A stretch of 64,000 nt of DNA from Siphonodentalium dalli (taxonomy: Eukaryota; Mollusca; Scaphopoda; Gadilida; Siphonodentaliidae), in contig CP136066.1 of the NCBI GenBank assembly GCA_032622095.1, positions 193,368,816-193,432,815 of the forward strand, in the 5' to 3' direction. The notes beneath the pieces are model-generated. The model saw only the letters and a program-made list of their open reading frames with translations, had not been told where the DNA came from and did not search any database. The translations under genes were made by a program, and so were the position numbers. This document shows positions 62,478-64,000 of the stretch, piece after piece. Position 1 is the first letter of the stretch, and every line of letters begins with the position of its first letter.

Positions 62478-64000
62478 AAATTTGGCCCATCAATAAAAAG
62501 TTGGGTAAAAACATTTTACTCTAATATTTTCAGCTATGTTACAAATAATGGTAACTTAACAAATAAAATAGACATCTTTCGAGGGGTACGACAGGGTGAC
62601 CCCTGTCACCGTACATCTTTATTCTTTGTGTTGAAATCCTTAGTGCCAGCCTTAAATTCAATCCCAATATAAAGGGCATAGAAATAAACAATTCCGAATA
62701 TATTTTGACTCAGTACGCTGATGACCTAACTCTCTTCCTAAAGGATGATCAATATACTCTTAACGCTGCACTCAATTTATTTGATGCCTTTGCTAACATT
62801 TCAGGTTTAAAGGTTAATTTTGACAAAACACAAGCATTATGGATTGGACCAAAAAGGGGTTGTGGTGACGAAATCCCAACGGATAGAAACATATTGTGGA
62901 ACCATAGTCAGTCAGTTACTATCCTGGGAATTGAATTTGATCTATTTAATGATAGTTATATAGAAAATAATTATAGGACAAAATTGAAGAAGATGGAAAA
63001 TCTGCTAAATGATTGGTCATTTAGAAACCTCAGTCTGTATGGCAAGACAACAGTCGTTAAGACTCTGGCATTACCAATCCTAACCCAGTGTCTCACTGTA
63101 TTACCTTCTCCATCTCGAGAATTAACAGATAAAATACAATCAATGTTATTCAAATTTCTTTGGTCTGGAAAACCAGACAAAATAAAAAGGAGCGTAATGA
63201 TTAATACTTTAGAAGACGGAGGTTTGAAATTCCCTCATTTAAACTCATTTTGTAAATCATTGAAAATAACTTGGATTAAAAAGCTTCTAGATGTCCACAC
63301 AGAAGCAAATTGGAAAACTCTGTTAATTGATGATTTAGAACCCTTTGGGGGTTACAAAGTATGGCATCTACACAAAGAAGGTATTAATATAGTTTGTAAA
63401 AAACTCAATCCCTTTTGGACAGATGTCTTTAATGATTGGGCAAGCTTAGATGAGAAAGTCACCACAACCCCTGAAGAAATCTTATCAGAACCAATATTCT
63501 ACAACCCAAAAATTATAATAAATGGTAAAATGTTCATCAACAAAAGCTTGATTAGAAAAGATGTTTATTTTGTGAATGATCTTGTTGATGCCACCTCCAC
63601 CTTTCTGGATTATAACACATTTTGTCAAAACTATGACATCAAAATTCCTTTCACCACCTACCAGGGTCTTTTAGCAGCTTTACCTAAAACATGGAAAATA
63701 TGTATAAAGGAAAATCAATTAAGACTCTGCACCATGACATCAAAAAATGTTGAGAAATTGAAAATTTGCGAGAAAGCATGCAGAACCTTTTACCCCAGTT
63801 TTTTGAGTCATGTCATCACAGTTCCTGAAATGTCCCAAAAAAAATGGCAGGAAAGACTTGGGCAAACTTTCATGCCCACTGAATGGAAATCAATTTATAA
63901 AATGGCAAGTAGGATTACAAATGACACTAGTCTATTGTCTTTTCAATTCAAAATAAATCATGATATTTTATATACTAACTCCAAACTTATGAAATGTAAA
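62478..64000 (+). pseudogene. LINE ORF2, second RT segment and C-terminus (cut by window end)
   Basis: 42 codons lead to FRGVRQGDP, then one base is missing in the C run at 62601-62604 and the frame shifts; from 62606 it is open to the last base of the window. It has the rest of motif B (SPYIFILCVEIL), motif C YADDLTLFL near 62716-62742, KVNFDKTQALWIG, NLSLYGKTTVVKTLALP and GGLKFPHLNSF, the usual thumb and connector landmarks of this group. More than 450 codons without a further stop indicate that the element decayed only recently. Confidence 0.9.

Larger units (their letters stand above)
60488..64000 (+). mobile_element. L1/Tx1-like LINE, 3' part beyond the window
   Basis: An apurinic-type endonuclease followed by a reverse transcriptase in one long ORF, without RNase H, is the ORF2 plan of L1/Tx1-group non-LTR elements. 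Two nonsense codons (61869, 62475) and one 1-base deletion (62601-62604) disable it. No ORF1 precedes it. The element continues past 64000, so its poly(A)/3' end and TSD cannot be seen. Confidence 0.92.

Noticed and set aside
1-64000. tRNA and rRNA genes
   Set aside because: I looked for the B-box GGTTCGAxxCC and its inverse and for 5S-like sequence; the few partial matches (for example 2685, 57311) lack the rest of the fold.

Overview
The window looks like nuclear DNA of an invertebrate animal. It has spliced GT-AG genes, non-LTR and tyrosine-recombinase retrotransposons, and a dense population of short non-autonomous DNA transposons with visible target-site duplications (TSDs). The dispersed repeats (for example AAGGGGATAACTCC-type and AAGATGGCxGCC-type units) and the fibrinogen-domain remnant fit a mollusc or other marine lophotrochozoan. 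That placement is an inference from repeat style, not proof. There are no bacterial operons, rRNA genes, convincing tRNA genes or CRISPR arrays.

Host genes. (1) On the plus strand, two exons (6615-6765 and 8255-8621) encode the ankyrin repeats and a very acidic tail of a PPP1R27-like protein; its 5' exons were not found. (2) On the minus strand a selenoprotein W / Rdx-family gene spans more than 9 kb: exon 1 at 48837-48868, exon 2 at 41772-41869 with an in-frame TGA in a C-x-x-U motif, exon 3 at 39585-39661, and a tentative last exon near 39354. All junction phases agree. (3) At 56838-57469 on the plus strand lies a decayed fibrinogen-related domain. A cysteine-rich, exon-like segment with good splice sites lies 2 kb upstream at 54633-54724.

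Large retroelements. 18163-23545 (minus strand) is a Ngaro/DIRS-type tyrosine-recombinase retrotransposon carrying gag, RT-RNase H, recombinase and an SGNH hydrolase. Gag, pol and the first part of the recombinase share one reading frame, separated by a single TGA and a single TAG that fall exactly at the module borders. The recombinase also has a frameshift. 60612-64000 (plus strand) is an L1/Tx1-like LINE ORF2 with an intact endonuclease region, two nonsense codons and one frameshift; it runs off the window. A tandem array of about 664-bp units (57533-60487) sits directly upstream of it.

Small elements fill most of the rest. Several terminal-inverted-repeat (TIR) families duplicate TTAA (piggyBac-like). 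Others have 8-bp TSDs (hAT-like), 9-bp TSDs (Mutator-like), TA (Tc1/mariner-like hairpins) or TTA (Harbinger-like). A 67-bp palindrome module (core GCATTCTCTTATATATGCGAG) recurs inside several families that have unrelated termini; this is the most unusual repeated pattern in the window. Nested insertions give a relative order of events in several places (23821-25216, 26155-26924, 49376-51478).

Coordinates of repeats come from reading by eye. Exact ends are firm where a TSD is quoted and approximate elsewhere.
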